Positions 8,759 through 18,073 of a stretch of DNA of 64,000 nt are shown in pieces; the stretch's first letter is position 1, and every line of letters begins with the position of its first letter. Source of the stretch: Bradyrhizobium algeriense (GTDB lineage Bacteria > Pseudomonadota > Alphaproteobacteria > Rhizobiales > Xanthobacteraceae); NCBI RefSeq assembly GCF_036924595.1, contig NZ_JAZHRV010000001.1, positions 2,046,001 through 2,110,000 of the forward strand. The letters run 5' to 3'. A program made the position numbers and the translations under genes. The notes under the pieces were generated by a model. The model was not told the DNA's origin. It saw nothing but the letters and a program-made list of their open reading frames with translations, and did not search any database.

Positions 8759-9379
8759 ATGCTCGAATTCTTCTTCGACTGTTCCAGTCCCTGGACCTAT
8801 CTCGCCTTCCACAACATCCAGCCGCTGGCGAATGAGCTCGGCGTCGAGATCAGTTGGCGGCCGATCCTGGTCGGCGGCATCTTCAACACCGTCAACCCAA
8901 GCGTCTATGCCCAGCGCGAGACGCCGGTGCCGTTGAAGGCGCGCTACATGAAGAAGGATCTCGCCGACTGGGCGCGCTCCGCGGGGCTTGCGATCAAGAT
9001 GCCGCCGACGGTGTTTCCCGTAAACAGCGTCAAGGCGATGCGCGGCTGCATCTGGCTGGGCCAAGAATCTGGCGAGCGCATGGTACCGTTTGCCACCGCG
9101 GTGTTCGAGACCTATTGGGGTGGCGACAAGGACATCTCACAGGACTCGGTGCTGACGGAAGTCTGCAAGAAGGCCGGCGTCGATCACGTCAAATTTTTCG
9201 AGGGCATCGGCCAGCAGGCGGTCAAGGATCAGCTCAAGGCCAATACCGACGAGGTGATGGCGCGCGGCGGTTTTGGTTCGCCGACGATCTTTGTCGACAA
9301 GACGGATATGTATTTCGGCAACGACCGCATGCCGCTGATCCGCGAAGCGCTGCAGCGCCTGAAAGCGCGGGCCGCCTGA
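8759..9379 (+). CDS. 2-hydroxychromene-2-carboxylate isomerase/DsbA-family protein
   Basis: This 206-residue protein has the thioredoxin-like fold of the kappa-GST/HCCA isomerase family: FFFDCSSPWTYLAF at 4-17 with Ser9/Ser10 in place of the DsbA Cys-X-X-Cys, and the cis-proline element GFGSPTIFVD at about 171-180. HCCA isomerases use glutathione in aromatic (naphthalene-type) degradation; the physiological substrate here is unknown. The start at 8759 follows AAAGGAAACCCC, a good ribosome-binding site, and excludes the repeat from the coding region. Its TGA overlaps the ATG of the quinone oxidoreductase gene, so the two are translationally coupled. Confidence 0.88.
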   Translation: MLEFFFDCSSPWTYLAFHNIQPLANELGVEISWRPILVGGIFNTVNPSVYAQRETPVPLKARYMKKDLADWARSAGLAIKMPPTVFPVNSVKAMRGCIWLGQESGERMVPFATAVFETYWGGDKDISQDSVLTEVCKKAGVDHVKFFEGIGQQAVKDQLKANTDEVMARGGFGSPTIFVDKTDMYFGNDRMPLIREALQRLKARAA

Positions 9380-10353
9380 TGCCGAAAGCCGTCGTCTGCC
9401 GCGAGCTTGGTCCGCCCGAGAGCCTGCGCCTGGAAACGTTTGACGCTGTGCCGCTGGCGCCAGGGCAAGTGCGTGTCGCTATCCGCGCCGCCGGGTTGAA
9501 TTTCCCGGACGTTCTGATGGCGGCCGGCCAGTATCAGCTCAAGCCGCCGCTGCCGTTTACGCCGGGCATGGAAGCGGCCGGCGATGTGGTCGAGATCAAC
9601 GCGGCCGAAGGCGTCGCCGTGGGTGATCGCGTGATCGTCAAGATGCGGCACGGCGCCTACTCCGATGAAGCCGTCGCCACGCCGTCGCAGCTCGTGCGCC
9701 TGCCGTCGAACTTCGATTATGCCGAGGGCGCGACGTTCCTGGCCGGCCACGGCACGGCCTATCACGCGCTGATCGACCGCGGCCGGCTTCAGCCGGGCGA
9801 GGTGTTGCTGGTGCATGGCGCGGGCGGCGGTGTCGGGCTCGCCGCCGTCGAAATCGGTAAGATGCTAGGCGCCACCGTGATCGCGACCGCTTCGAGCGAC
9901 GAAAAACTTGCGATTGCGAAAGCGAGGGGCGCCGATCATCTCATGCGCTACGACCAGGAGCCGTTCCGCGATGCCGTGAAGCGCATCACCGACGGGCAGG
10001 GCGCGGACGTGGTTTTCGATCCCGTCGGCGGCGAGGTGTTCGAGAACTCGATGCGCTGCATCAACTGGGGTGCACGGCTGCTGGTCATCGGATTCACCGG
10101 CGGCATCGGGCTTGCGAAGACCAATCTGCTGATGATCAAGGGCGCCAGCGTGCTCGGCGTCCGCGCCGGCGAAGCGGTGCGGAGAAATCCCGCGCTCGGC
10201 GAGGTCAGGATCAAGGCGCTGACGGAATGGGCCGAAGCGGGAAAGGTGCGTCCGAATATCTCGCACCGGTTGCCGCTTGAGGATTACGCCAAGGCGATGC
10301 GGCTTCTCATCGATCGAAAGGCGATCGGCCGCGTGGCGTTGACGATGGGATAG
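9379..10353 (+). CDS. zinc-independent NADPH:quinone oxidoreductase family protein
   Basis: A 324-residue medium-chain dehydrogenase/reductase without the zinc-binding Cys and His set. It shows the GroES-like N-domain (AAGLNFPDVLMAAGQY near 37-52), the nucleotide-binding loop VHGAGGGVGLAAVEIGK at 145-161, and the GGEVFENSMRCINWGARLLVIGF stretch, a typical quinone-oxidoreductase strand. It probably reduces quinones or enones with NADPH. Its ATG shares one base with the stop of the isomerase gene, and the pairing suggests a shared role in detoxification or breakdown of aromatic or unsaturated acids (inference). A palindromic repeat follows the stop codon. Confidence 0.9.
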   Translation: MPKAVVCRELGPPESLRLETFDAVPLAPGQVRVAIRAAGLNFPDVLMAAGQYQLKPPLPFTPGMEAAGDVVEINAAEGVAVGDRVIVKMRHGAYSDEAVATPSQLVRLPSNFDYAEGATFLAGHGTAYHALIDRGRLQPGEVLLVHGAGGGVGLAAVEIGKMLGATVIATASSDEKLAIAKARGADHLMRYDQEPFRDAVKRITDGQGADVVFDPVGGEVFENSMRCINWGARLLVIGFTGGIGLAKTNLLMIKGASVLGVRAGEAVRRNPALGEVRIKALTEWAEAGKVRPNISHRLPLEDYAKAMRLLIDRKAIGRVALTMG

Positions 10354-10356
10354 TCT

Positions 10357-10458
10357 CCCGTCATGCCCCGCGAAGGCGGGGCATCCAGTACGCCGCGGCT
10401 TTTCGGTTCAAGCACAGATGCCTCTGGAATACTGGATCACCCGCTTTCGCGGGTGATG
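10357..10458. repeat. palindromic repeat, CGTCATGCCCCGCGAAGGCGGGGCATCC family
   Basis: The left arm contains the hairpin TGCCCCGC-gaa-GGCGGGGCA and the right arm CACCCGC-ttt-GCGGGTG. The whole is bounded by CCGTCATG and GATGACAG and has complementary ATCCAGTA and TACTGGAT inside. The right arm supplies the last codons and stop of the leftward esterase gene that ends at 10437. Confidence 0.8.
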
Positions 10459-11134
10459 ACAGCGGAGGGTTTGAAACGCCCCTCCCTCAAGAACGCAATC
10501 GTCTGCTCGATCGCGACGCTATTCCGCACCAGCCATGGATGCGATGTGTGAACGACGACGTGATCCACCATCCTGTCGAGCCTGGTGTTCTCCACCGACA
10601 CCCGCCCATCATGCGGCTTCGGCAGGAATGCCGATGTGATCGGATAGATCGACCGGTCTCCGGCGATGATGCCGACGCAATAATCGACCGGCGGAAACAG
10701 CGCTTCGATCGCGGCACCGCGCTGCGTGCCGAGCTGCTGTCCCGCCGGTCCGAAGAAGGCGCGGTAGGCTCCAATATTCTTCAAGCGGTCGGCGATTTCG
10801 CTGCCGCTATTCGGCGTGCCGAGCATGACGACGCGGCCCAGGCGCTTTGGCCGATATCTGGCAATGTAGACCCGCGCCAATAATCCGCCCATGGAATGGC
10901 CGACAAAATGGAGGGAGCCATCGATGCCATCGGCAAAGCGCTGGATGGAGGGATGGATGTCCTCCGCCAGCGCTTCGAGCGCCTTGCGGCGGCTCGCGTA
11001 ATCCTGGTTGAGGGTGGCGAAGCCACAGCCTTCCAGCGCCGCCTGCATCTTGCTGAATGATCGCGCCGTCCTGCTGATGCCGTGCAGCAGGACGACGCCG
11101 TCTTGCGTCGCGTTGGCCGATGCGGGCCGGTCGC

Positions 11135-11138
<4 letters not shown>
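10437..11138 (-). CDS. alpha/beta hydrolase (esterase/lipase-like)
   Basis: The 233-residue product has LLHGISRTARSF near 17-28 (oxyanion region) and the nucleophile elbow FVGHSMGG with Ser82. A C-terminal DHVVVHTSHPWLV probably holds the acid and His. The layout resembles small lipases such as LipB-type or PGAP1-like esterases; the substrate is unknown. It starts with GTG, and its GTGA overlaps the stop of the upstream crotonase gene by four bases, so it is the second gene of a leftward pair. The last codons (...AVITRESG) come from a palindromic repeat, so the natural C-terminus may have been replaced. Confidence 0.82.
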
Positions 11139-12025
<887 letters not shown>

Positions 12026-12068
12026 GGGGGTGCTTTCCTTCCTGCGATCTTTTGTTGATTATTTTTAT

Positions 12069-12195
12069 CTCGTCATTCCGGGGCGCGCCACTCTTGGCGC
12101 GAACCCGGAATCTCGATCGGTTTGTCGCAGGAGATTCTCAGGTGCGCAATTGCGCACCATAGTTCGTCGCTGCGCGACGCCCCGGAATGACGACG
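12069..12195. repeat. palindromic repeat, CTCGTCATTCCGGGGCGCG family
   Basis: The outer arms CTCGTCATTCCGGGGCG and CGCCCCGGAATGACGACGAG form a long inverted repeat. Inside are smaller palindromes, including GGTGCGCA-ATTGCGCACC. This is a third repeat family, distinct from the CGTCATTGC and CGTCATGCC types. It fills the gap between the crotonase start and the amidase stop. Confidence 0.85.
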
Positions 12196-12199
12196 AGAA

Positions 12200-13624
12200 T
12201 CACTTCTTCGGCGGCGACGGCCACGGCCGCTGCGGGCCGCGCAGGCCTTCGAACGCCTTGGCCATGCCGAGCACGCCGAGATCGTCGAAGCGGCGGCCGA
12301 CGATCTGCACGCCGATCGGGAAACCCTTGGCGTCGTAACCGCCGTTGATCGAGATCGCGGGATTTTCAGACATATTCCAAGGCACGGTATAGGCAATGTG
12401 CTCGAACGGCTTGTCCGGATCGTTGATCGGCGCGGCGAACTCGGCCGGGAAGTTCACCACCGGCGACACCGGCGAAATCACATAGTCGAGGTCGTGGAAC
12501 AGCTTTGCGGCAGCGGCGCGGATTGCCATCGTCGCATTGAATCCCCTGATGACATCGACGCCGGAAAGTCTTGCGCCGGCTTCCGCCCACGTGTGGATGT
12601 AAGGCAGCGCCTTGCCGCGTTCCTCGGGCGAAAGTTTTGAGAGATCGTCCCACATCCGCGCCCGAAAGAAATTGTCGAGCCCATCGAGCATCTCGCGCGT
12701 CAGGATGCCGTCGATCTCGGTCACGACAGCGCCTGCGGATTCGAGCGCCTTGGCGGCGTTGACGGCAACGCTTCGCACTTCGCTTTCCAGCGGCTGGCCG
12801 GTACCGGCATCGAGCATCAGGCCGATGCGCAGCTTGCGCGGTGATTTATCGAGTGTCTTCCAGTGAATGCTGCTGTCCGCCGGCAGGCTCATGCCGTCGC
12901 GGCGATCCGGTTTCGCCAACACGCACATCATCAGCGCTGCGTCGTCGACGGTACGGGTCATCGGCCCGGCGACACGTCCGACATAGGGCGGATCGACCGG
13001 AACGCGCCCAAAACTCGGCTTCAGTGCGACGAGGCCGCACCAGCAGGCCGGCAGCCGCACCGAGCCGCCGATGTCGGTACCGAGATGCAGCGGGCCGTAG
13101 CCGGCAGCGCCTGCCGCGCCGGCGCCGGAGGAGGAGCCGCCGGGATTCTTGGCCAGGTCCCAGGGATTGCGGGTGAGCGGATGGAAACTGGAGAGGCCCG
13201 ACGACAGCATGCCGTAATCAGGCATCGTGGTCTTGGAGAAGATGATCGCGCCGGATTCACGCAACCGCGCGGCGGGCGGCGCATCTTTCTCCGCCGGTAT
13301 TAGCTTGACGCTGGCAGCGCCGAGCGGGATCGGCTGGCCTTTGGTGGCTATATTGTCCTTGATGGTGACCGGAATGCCGTCGAGCGTGCCGGTCGGTTCA
13401 CCCCTCTGCCAGCGATCGGTCGAAGCCTTCGCGGCAGCGCGCGCGCCGTCGGGATCGAACAAATAGAGCGCCCTGATATGCGGCTCCCACGCCGCGACAT
13501 GCTCAATCACTTCCTCCAGCACTTCCGATGGCGAGAACTGCTTGGCGCGATAGCCGGCGGTCAGGTCGACGGCGGAAAGGTCATGCAGCGAGGTGATCTC
13601 TTCTTCGGCGGCTGGTTTATGCAT
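12200..13624 (-). CDS. amidase (amidase signature family)
   Basis: A 474-residue member of the amidase signature family. The Ser-cisSer-Lys triad can be placed at Lys89 (IPVTIKDN), the cis-Ser within GGSSSGAGAA (162-171) and the nucleophile Ser188 in TDIGGSVRLP. Such enzymes hydrolyse carboxamides to acid plus ammonia or amine; the substrate cannot be read from sequence. It is the last gene of the leftward operon MlrC-type peptidase, M20 amidohydrolase, amidase, and its start overlaps the end of the M20 gene by eight bases. The Trp/Pro-rich C-terminus is normal for the family. Cytoplasmic. Confidence 0.9.
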   Translation of the reverse strand: MHKPAAEEEITSLHDLSAVDLTAGYRAKQFSPSEVLEEVIEHVAAWEPHIRALYLFDPDGARAAAKASTDRWQRGEPTGTLDGIPVTIKDNIATKGQPIPLGAASVKLIPAEKDAPPAARLRESGAIIFSKTTMPDYGMLSSGLSSFHPLTRNPWDLAKNPGGSSSGAGAAGAAGYGPLHLGTDIGGSVRLPACWCGLVALKPSFGRVPVDPPYVGRVAGPMTRTVDDAALMMCVLAKPDRRDGMSLPADSSIHWKTLDKSPRKLRIGLMLDAGTGQPLESEVRSVAVNAAKALESAGAVVTEIDGILTREMLDGLDNFFRARMWDDLSKLSPEERGKALPYIHTWAEAGARLSGVDVIRGFNATMAIRAAAAKLFHDLDYVISPVSPVVNFPAEFAAPINDPDKPFEHIAYTVPWNMSENPAISINGGYDAKGFPIGVQIVGRRFDDLGVLGMAKAFEGLRGPQRPWPSPPKK

Positions 13625-14789
13625 GCGAACCTACCGGCAAACGGGTTTCGATGATGCGGGCGAACATGCTGGCGCCGATCGGCAGGATCTTGTCGTCGAG
13701 CACGTAGCCGGGATTGTGCACCGGCACCGAGCCGTCATGGCCGATCCAGAAATAGGCGCCGGGCACCACCTGCATCATGTCGGCGAAATCCTCGCTGCCC
13801 ATCTTGGGCGTCGCGCGCGTCAACACATTGGCCGGATCGACCACGGTCTTCGCCACGGCCTCGACCACCCTGGACTGTTCTTCCTCGTTGACGAGGACGC
13901 TGAAACCATCGCGGATATCGACGGATATTTCGCACTGGAAGGTCGCGGCAATGCCGGCGCTGATCGCGCGCATGCGCTCACGGATCAGCGCGCGCACGCC
14001 GTCGTCGAACGCGCGCACCGTGCCGCACAGTTTGGCGTCGCCGGGGATTACATTGTAGGCGGAGCCCGCGTGAATCTGGGTGATCGACAGCACCGCCGCC
14101 TTCAAGGGATCGACGTTGCGGCTGACGATGGTCTGCAGCGCCTGAGCCAGCGTGGTCGCGATCACCACCGCGTCCTTGGAGCGTTCCGGCATCGCGCCAT
14201 GCGCTCCGTAGCCCTGGATGGTGATGTCGAAGAAATCGGCGCCGGCCATCGCCGGTCCCGGCAGGATCGCGATCTCGCCGTGGTTCAGGTCCGGCGCGTT
14301 GTGCAGGCCGTAGACCTCGTCGCAGGGAAATTTCTGGAACAGGCCGTCCTTGATCATGGCGCGGGCGCCGCCAAGGCCTTCCTCGGCGGGCTGGAAGATG
14401 AAATGCACGGTGCCGTCGAAATTCTTGGTCTCGGCCAGATAGCGCGCGGTGCCGAGCAGCATCGTGGTGTGGCCGTCATGGCCGCAGCCGTGGAAGCGGC
14501 CGGGAATCGTCGAGCGCCATTTCAGGTTGGTGTTCTCTTCCATCGGCAGTGCGTCCATGTCGGCGCGCAAGCCGATGCGCTTGCCGCCATTGCCATTGCC
14601 CTTGAGCACGCCGATCACGCCGGTGCCGCCGAGGCCGCGATGCACCTCGATGCCCCATCCCTTCAGCTTCTCCGCGACGATGCCGGACGTGCGCACTTCC
14701 TCGAAGCCGACCTCGGGATGGGCGTGCAGATCGCGTCTGATGGCGGTGAGTTCTTCGGCATAGCCGTCGATGCGGTCGATGGTGGGCAT
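13617..14789 (-). CDS. M20 family amidohydrolase (hippurate hydrolase/aminoacylase type)
   Basis: A 390-residue M20D-type metallohydrolase. It has RRDLHAHPEVGFEE near 18-31, RADMDALP at 75-82, the metal ligands in GCGHDGH at 101-107, QPAEEG at 133-138 with the catalytic Glu, and GLHN at 161-164. A small dimerisation domain is present between about 180 and 290. These enzymes remove N-acyl groups from amino acids (hippurate, indole-acetyl-amino acids and similar) with two metal ions. It lies five bases after the M81 gene and overlaps the amidase start, so the three are one transcription unit. Confidence 0.92.
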   Translation of the reverse strand: MPTIDRIDGYAEELTAIRRDLHAHPEVGFEEVRTSGIVAEKLKGWGIEVHRGLGGTGVIGVLKGNGNGGKRIGLRADMDALPMEENTNLKWRSTIPGRFHGCGHDGHTTMLLGTARYLAETKNFDGTVHFIFQPAEEGLGGARAMIKDGLFQKFPCDEVYGLHNAPDLNHGEIAILPGPAMAGADFFDITIQGYGAHGAMPERSKDAVVIATTLAQALQTIVSRNVDPLKAAVLSITQIHAGSAYNVIPGDAKLCGTVRAFDDGVRALIRERMRAISAGIAATFQCEISVDIRDGFSVLVNEEEQSRVVEAVAKTVVDPANVLTRATPKMGSEDFADMMQVVPGAYFWIGHDGSVPVHNPGYVLDDKILPIGASMFARIIETRLPVGSHA

Positions 14790-14794
14790 GTCTG

Positions 14795-16327
14795 TTATCC
14801 CGTGACTGGAGATGTTGAGCGAGATTGAACGGATGGGGTGAAGGCGGGGCCGTTCGGCTTGATGCGGATGCCCGGACGCAGCCGCGTCCAGGGTAATGTC
14901 GCCGTATCGGCCGGCATCGCGCCGGGCGCGGCGCAGATTAAAAGCTTTTCAGCGATCGGTTCGAAATCGGCGCGGAAATGCACCGAGCTCTTGTTGACCA
15001 GGATTTTCTGTTCGGTCGGCTCGATGCCGACATAGCGGTACATCGACTGGTCCGCGAGTTGCGCCTTGTGGGAGCCGACGACCACGCGGACGTCGCCGAT
15101 GCGCAGGCAGGCCGACGGCCCCATATCCATGTCGCGTCCGCGATAATAGGGGCCGGCCGCCACGAATTTGCCGTCGGACAGTTTTTCGACGACGAAAGTT
15201 TCCCTGTATGGCGCGTCGCCTGATATGCCCGACTTGCCGCCAAGCGAAAGCGTAACCGTGGCGCCGACGCCGGCCGCATGCGCAGCGCTAGCCGACTCCG
15301 GATCGTTGATCACGCCGGTGGCACCGGAGGCCTTGTTGCGCACCAGCGCGCGCAGCATGCCCGTGGTGTCGGAATCGCCGCCGGCGCCGGGATTGTCCTG
15401 GGTGTCGGCGATGACGATCGGCTTGCTTGCCGATTTCGCCAGTTCCATCGCGAGGCGCACGCCGTCGTCGGGCGAATAGATGCGGCCGTCGAAATCGTCC
15501 TCGTGGCTCTCGACCAGCGCCACCAGTTTGTCGGCTGCGGCATCCGCATCGGCCTGCGTCCGGCCGTAGGCAAACACGCTCGGCCCGCAATCCCTGAAGT
15601 CCGCCGCCGGGAAACCCGGCGCGAACGACAGGGTCGGCACTGCGTCACTCTCCAGGGCCGCAAGATTCTGATAGATGCCCTTGGTCGGCTGGTCGTTGGT
15701 GCATTGCCAGGAGATCGGGATCAGGAACGGCAATTGCCGGAACGCTTTTGCAAAACGTGCTTTCGTCTTCAGCATCAGCGCCAGGTGTCTTGCACAGGCG
15801 CGGCCGGTGTCGGCCATGTCGATGTGGGGATAGGTGCGGTAGGCAATGAGTGCATCGGCATGCTCCATCATCTCGGGCGAGACGTTGGCATGGAGGTCGA
15901 GGCTCACGACCAGCGGCAGGTCCTTGCCGATCACCTTGCGCACGCGGGCAAGCGTTTCGCCTTCGCCGTCGTCGTAATGTTCGGTTACCATGGCGCCGTG
16001 CAGATCGAGATAGACGGCATCGATGGATCCTGCCGCAGCGATGCCGTCGACCATCTCCTTCATGATGCGTTCGAAGGCATCGTTGGTGACATGCGCCGAT
16101 GGGACCGCAGCCGCCGAGATCGTCGGGACCAGCTCCCAGCCATTGGCTTCGGCCGCCTCGACGAAGCCGGCAAGGCCGACATTGATGTTGCGCATGACCT
16201 TGAGCACGTCGGCGCCGTGCGCCATCGCCGGCCAGCCCCCGCCATGGACGAAATCCTCATAGGTCGCCTTGGTTGGCGCGAAGGTGTTGGTCTCGTGCAG
16301 AAAGGCGCCAACGGCGATGCGGGTCAT
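14795..16327 (-). CDS. M81 family metallopeptidase (MlrC-like)
   Basis: The 510-residue protein matches the MlrC/M81 family (DUF1485 and MlrC C-terminal domain): FLHETNTFAPTKATYEDF at the N-terminus with a candidate zinc-binding His11, YLDLHGAM and SLDLHANV in the middle, and DTQDNPGAGGDSDTTG further on. MlrC was first described in microcystin and nodularin breakdown, where it opens small linear peptides; in soil bacteria relatives are linked to ABC peptide importers. It is the first gene of the leftward hydrolase operon. The 15 or so residues after the usual family end are Pro/Arg-rich and may be dispensable. Confidence 0.9.
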   Translation of the reverse strand: MTRIAVGAFLHETNTFAPTKATYEDFVHGGGWPAMAHGADVLKVMRNINVGLAGFVEAAEANGWELVPTISAAAVPSAHVTNDAFERIMKEMVDGIAAAGSIDAVYLDLHGAMVTEHYDDGEGETLARVRKVIGKDLPLVVSLDLHANVSPEMMEHADALIAYRTYPHIDMADTGRACARHLALMLKTKARFAKAFRQLPFLIPISWQCTNDQPTKGIYQNLAALESDAVPTLSFAPGFPAADFRDCGPSVFAYGRTQADADAAADKLVALVESHEDDFDGRIYSPDDGVRLAMELAKSASKPIVIADTQDNPGAGGDSDTTGMLRALVRNKASGATGVINDPESASAAHAAGVGATVTLSLGGKSGISGDAPYRETFVVEKLSDGKFVAAGPYYRGRDMDMGPSACLRIGDVRVVVGSHKAQLADQSMYRYVGIEPTEQKILVNKSSVHFRADFEPIAEKLLICAAPGAMPADTATLPWTRLRPGIRIKPNGPAFTPSVQSRSTSPVTG

Positions 16328-16424
16328 TAAGTCTCTCGGTCAATGCTTTTCGTTGGGAGGACGTTAAGCGTGACATCGTGGCAAGCGCAAGCTGCGAAGC
16401 AATTCCGTTTTGCATGCCGCCCCA

Positions 16425-16513
16425 CCGTCATTGCCTGCGACAAACGCGAAGCGTTTGCGCAAGGAAGCGACTCGTCCGCCGTAGCTCGATGAGCGAAGGC
16501 GGAAGCAATCCAT
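16425..16513. repeat. CGTCATTGCCTGCG repeat with nested TCCGCC palindrome
   Basis: It begins as the element at 6634 does (CCGTCATTGCCTGCGACAAACGC with the AAACGC-GAA-GCGTTT hairpin) and ends in AGCAATCCATGC. Here a second palindrome, TCCGCC at 16475-16480 paired with GGCGGA at 16498-16503, replaces the short GAAGCGACGA linker. The remainder of the 16328-16536 gap shows no gene and should hold the promoter of the M81 operon. Confidence 0.8.
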
Positions 16514-16536
16514 GCTGCGTCTTGCGGTGCGTTAGA

Positions 16537-17667
16537 TCACGTCAGCGTCGCCAGCAATCCGGCCATCAAACGGCCACGCTCGGCGAGGCTGTCGACCTCG
16601 ATATGTTCGTTAAGCGTGTGAGCGTCGGCGCCGCGAACACCCAAGCCGTCGAGGGTGGGGATGCCCATCGCGCCCGTAAAATTACCGTCGGAGCCGCCAC
16701 CGGCGCTGCCATGCGGGAGTTCGACGCCCATTTGCCGGGCCACGTTGCGGGCCTGCTCGTAGAGCGCCATCGTGCCGGCATCCGGTTCCCACACCGGCCG
16801 GGTCACACCGCGGGTGACCTTGAACGTGACATCATTGCTGCTCCCGGAAAGCGCGAGCATCCGTTCGACGCCGCGATCGAGGTCGGCCTGTCGCTTGGCC
16901 ATGCTGAGCGCCTCGCCGGTGCAGGTGGTGGCGACGCAATTGACCCATTGGCCGCCATGCACGATGCCGACCGAGAAGGTGCAATCTTCGGTCGTCATGC
17001 CGTCGATAGTGATAATCTGGCGTGCCATTTCGCGGATCGCGGAACGGCCGGCAGAGAGCGTGGCGCCGGCATGGCTCGGCTTGCCGACCGCTTCGAGATT
17101 GAAGCGGGCAATGGCATATCGCCCGGTCACCACGCCGTTGTTCGTGCGGCCGGGCTCCGGCACCAGCACATATTTGTTGCGGGCGGCTTCGGCCTCGATG
17201 ATGTCGCGGGTCGACGGCGTGCCGACCTCTTCGTCCGGCGTGAACAGCACGGTGATCGGCAGCGGCGTCGTGAACGCGGCGCGGGCCAGTTGCCGGATGG
17301 CTTCGAGGGTGAGGTAGTTGCCGCCCTTCATGTCGAAGATGCCCGGGCCGTAGCATTTGTTGCCTTCGCGCCGCCACGCCAGCTTTTCCAGCGTGCCGAC
17401 GGGATGGACGGTATCGAGATGACCCGCGATCAGAATGCCGGGCTCGCCCTGCTTCGGGTGAGGGAAGCGCGCGCGGACGCAGCCGGCAAAACCCTGCCGT
17501 CCGGCGATGCGTTCGATGGTCGCACCCATGATGGCCATTTCGCGCGCCGCAAGATCGAGCATGCGATCGACCGCACGCGAATCCCAGGTGGGGCTTTCGC
17601 ATTCCACCCAGGCCCGCAAACCCTGCAGCATGGTCTCGGAATCGAAGGGAAGGTTGGCAGGATTCAT
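16537..17667 (-). CDS. M20 family metallopeptidase (carboxypeptidase G2-like)
   Basis: A 376-residue M20A-type peptidase. It shows AGHLDTVHPVG at 81-91 (metal His83, catalytic Asp85), GPGIFDMKGG at 107-116 (bridging Asp112) and TPDEEVGTPSTR at 143-154 (catalytic and metal Glu). A C-terminal AHTLNEHIEV probably carries the last metal His. Family members such as CPG2 release C-terminal glutamate from peptides or folates, but specificity is not evident. The ATG at 17667 follows GGGAGGACCC, a strong ribosome-binding site. It is separated by a repeat from the hydrolase operon and divergent from the peptide ABC importer, which suggests a functional set. Confidence 0.9.
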   Translation of the reverse strand: MNPANLPFDSETMLQGLRAWVECESPTWDSRAVDRMLDLAAREMAIMGATIERIAGRQGFAGCVRARFPHPKQGEPGILIAGHLDTVHPVGTLEKLAWRREGNKCYGPGIFDMKGGNYLTLEAIRQLARAAFTTPLPITVLFTPDEEVGTPSTRDIIEAEAARNKYVLVPEPGRTNNGVVTGRYAIARFNLEAVGKPSHAGATLSAGRSAIREMARQIITIDGMTTEDCTFSVGIVHGGQWVNCVATTCTGEALSMAKRQADLDRGVERMLALSGSSNDVTFKVTRGVTRPVWEPDAGTMALYEQARNVARQMGVELPHGSAGGGSDGNFTGAMGIPTLDGLGVRGADAHTLNEHIEVDSLAERGRLMAGLLATLT

Positions 17668-18073
17668 GATGGGTCCTCCCGGTTAGGCCGGAATGTTTGG
17701 TTTCGGTGTGGGCCCTTTACGAGAGGGATCGGCGGCGAATTTGTAAAGGGAAAACATGGCACCTTCGGACCTTCCCGGTGCGAGGCAGGGGCAACGGTAA
17801 TTCTGGCATCATTCTTGATTGTAGGTTTTTGAGAAGGCGTGTTGGCGGAGCTGAACCGGGACTGCAATCCATTTCGGCGACGGGCGTAAGCCGGCCGCGA
17901 ATGGACCTGTCCGGAGGGCTGTCCTGATTTCTGCCTGAGCGCCGGCGTCACCAGTGTCGTCGGGTCAAAAGGGTGTTGTGAAGCTGAATATCGACCCTAT
18001 AGTCCGCTTAGAAACCGGGCAGGGGCCCGAACATTAGGCGTTCGGGCGTCGAGACGACAACGGAGGTGAAGGA
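17668..18073. other. divergent intergenic region between M20 peptidase and peptide importer
   Basis: About 400 bases without a credible gene. I see a candidate rightward promoter (listed separately) and a good Shine-Dalgarno GGAGGTGAAGG just before 18074. The leftward promoter for the M20 gene should lie near 17700-17850, but no convincing boxes stand out. Confidence 0.5.
17976..18003 (+). promoter_or_regulatory. candidate sigma-70-type promoter of the dipeptide ABC operon
   Basis: TTGTGA at 17976-17981 and TATAGT at 17998-18003 are separated by 16 bases, close to the housekeeping consensus. They are placed about 70 bases upstream of the substrate-binding protein start. Identified by eye only. 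Confidence 0.45.
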
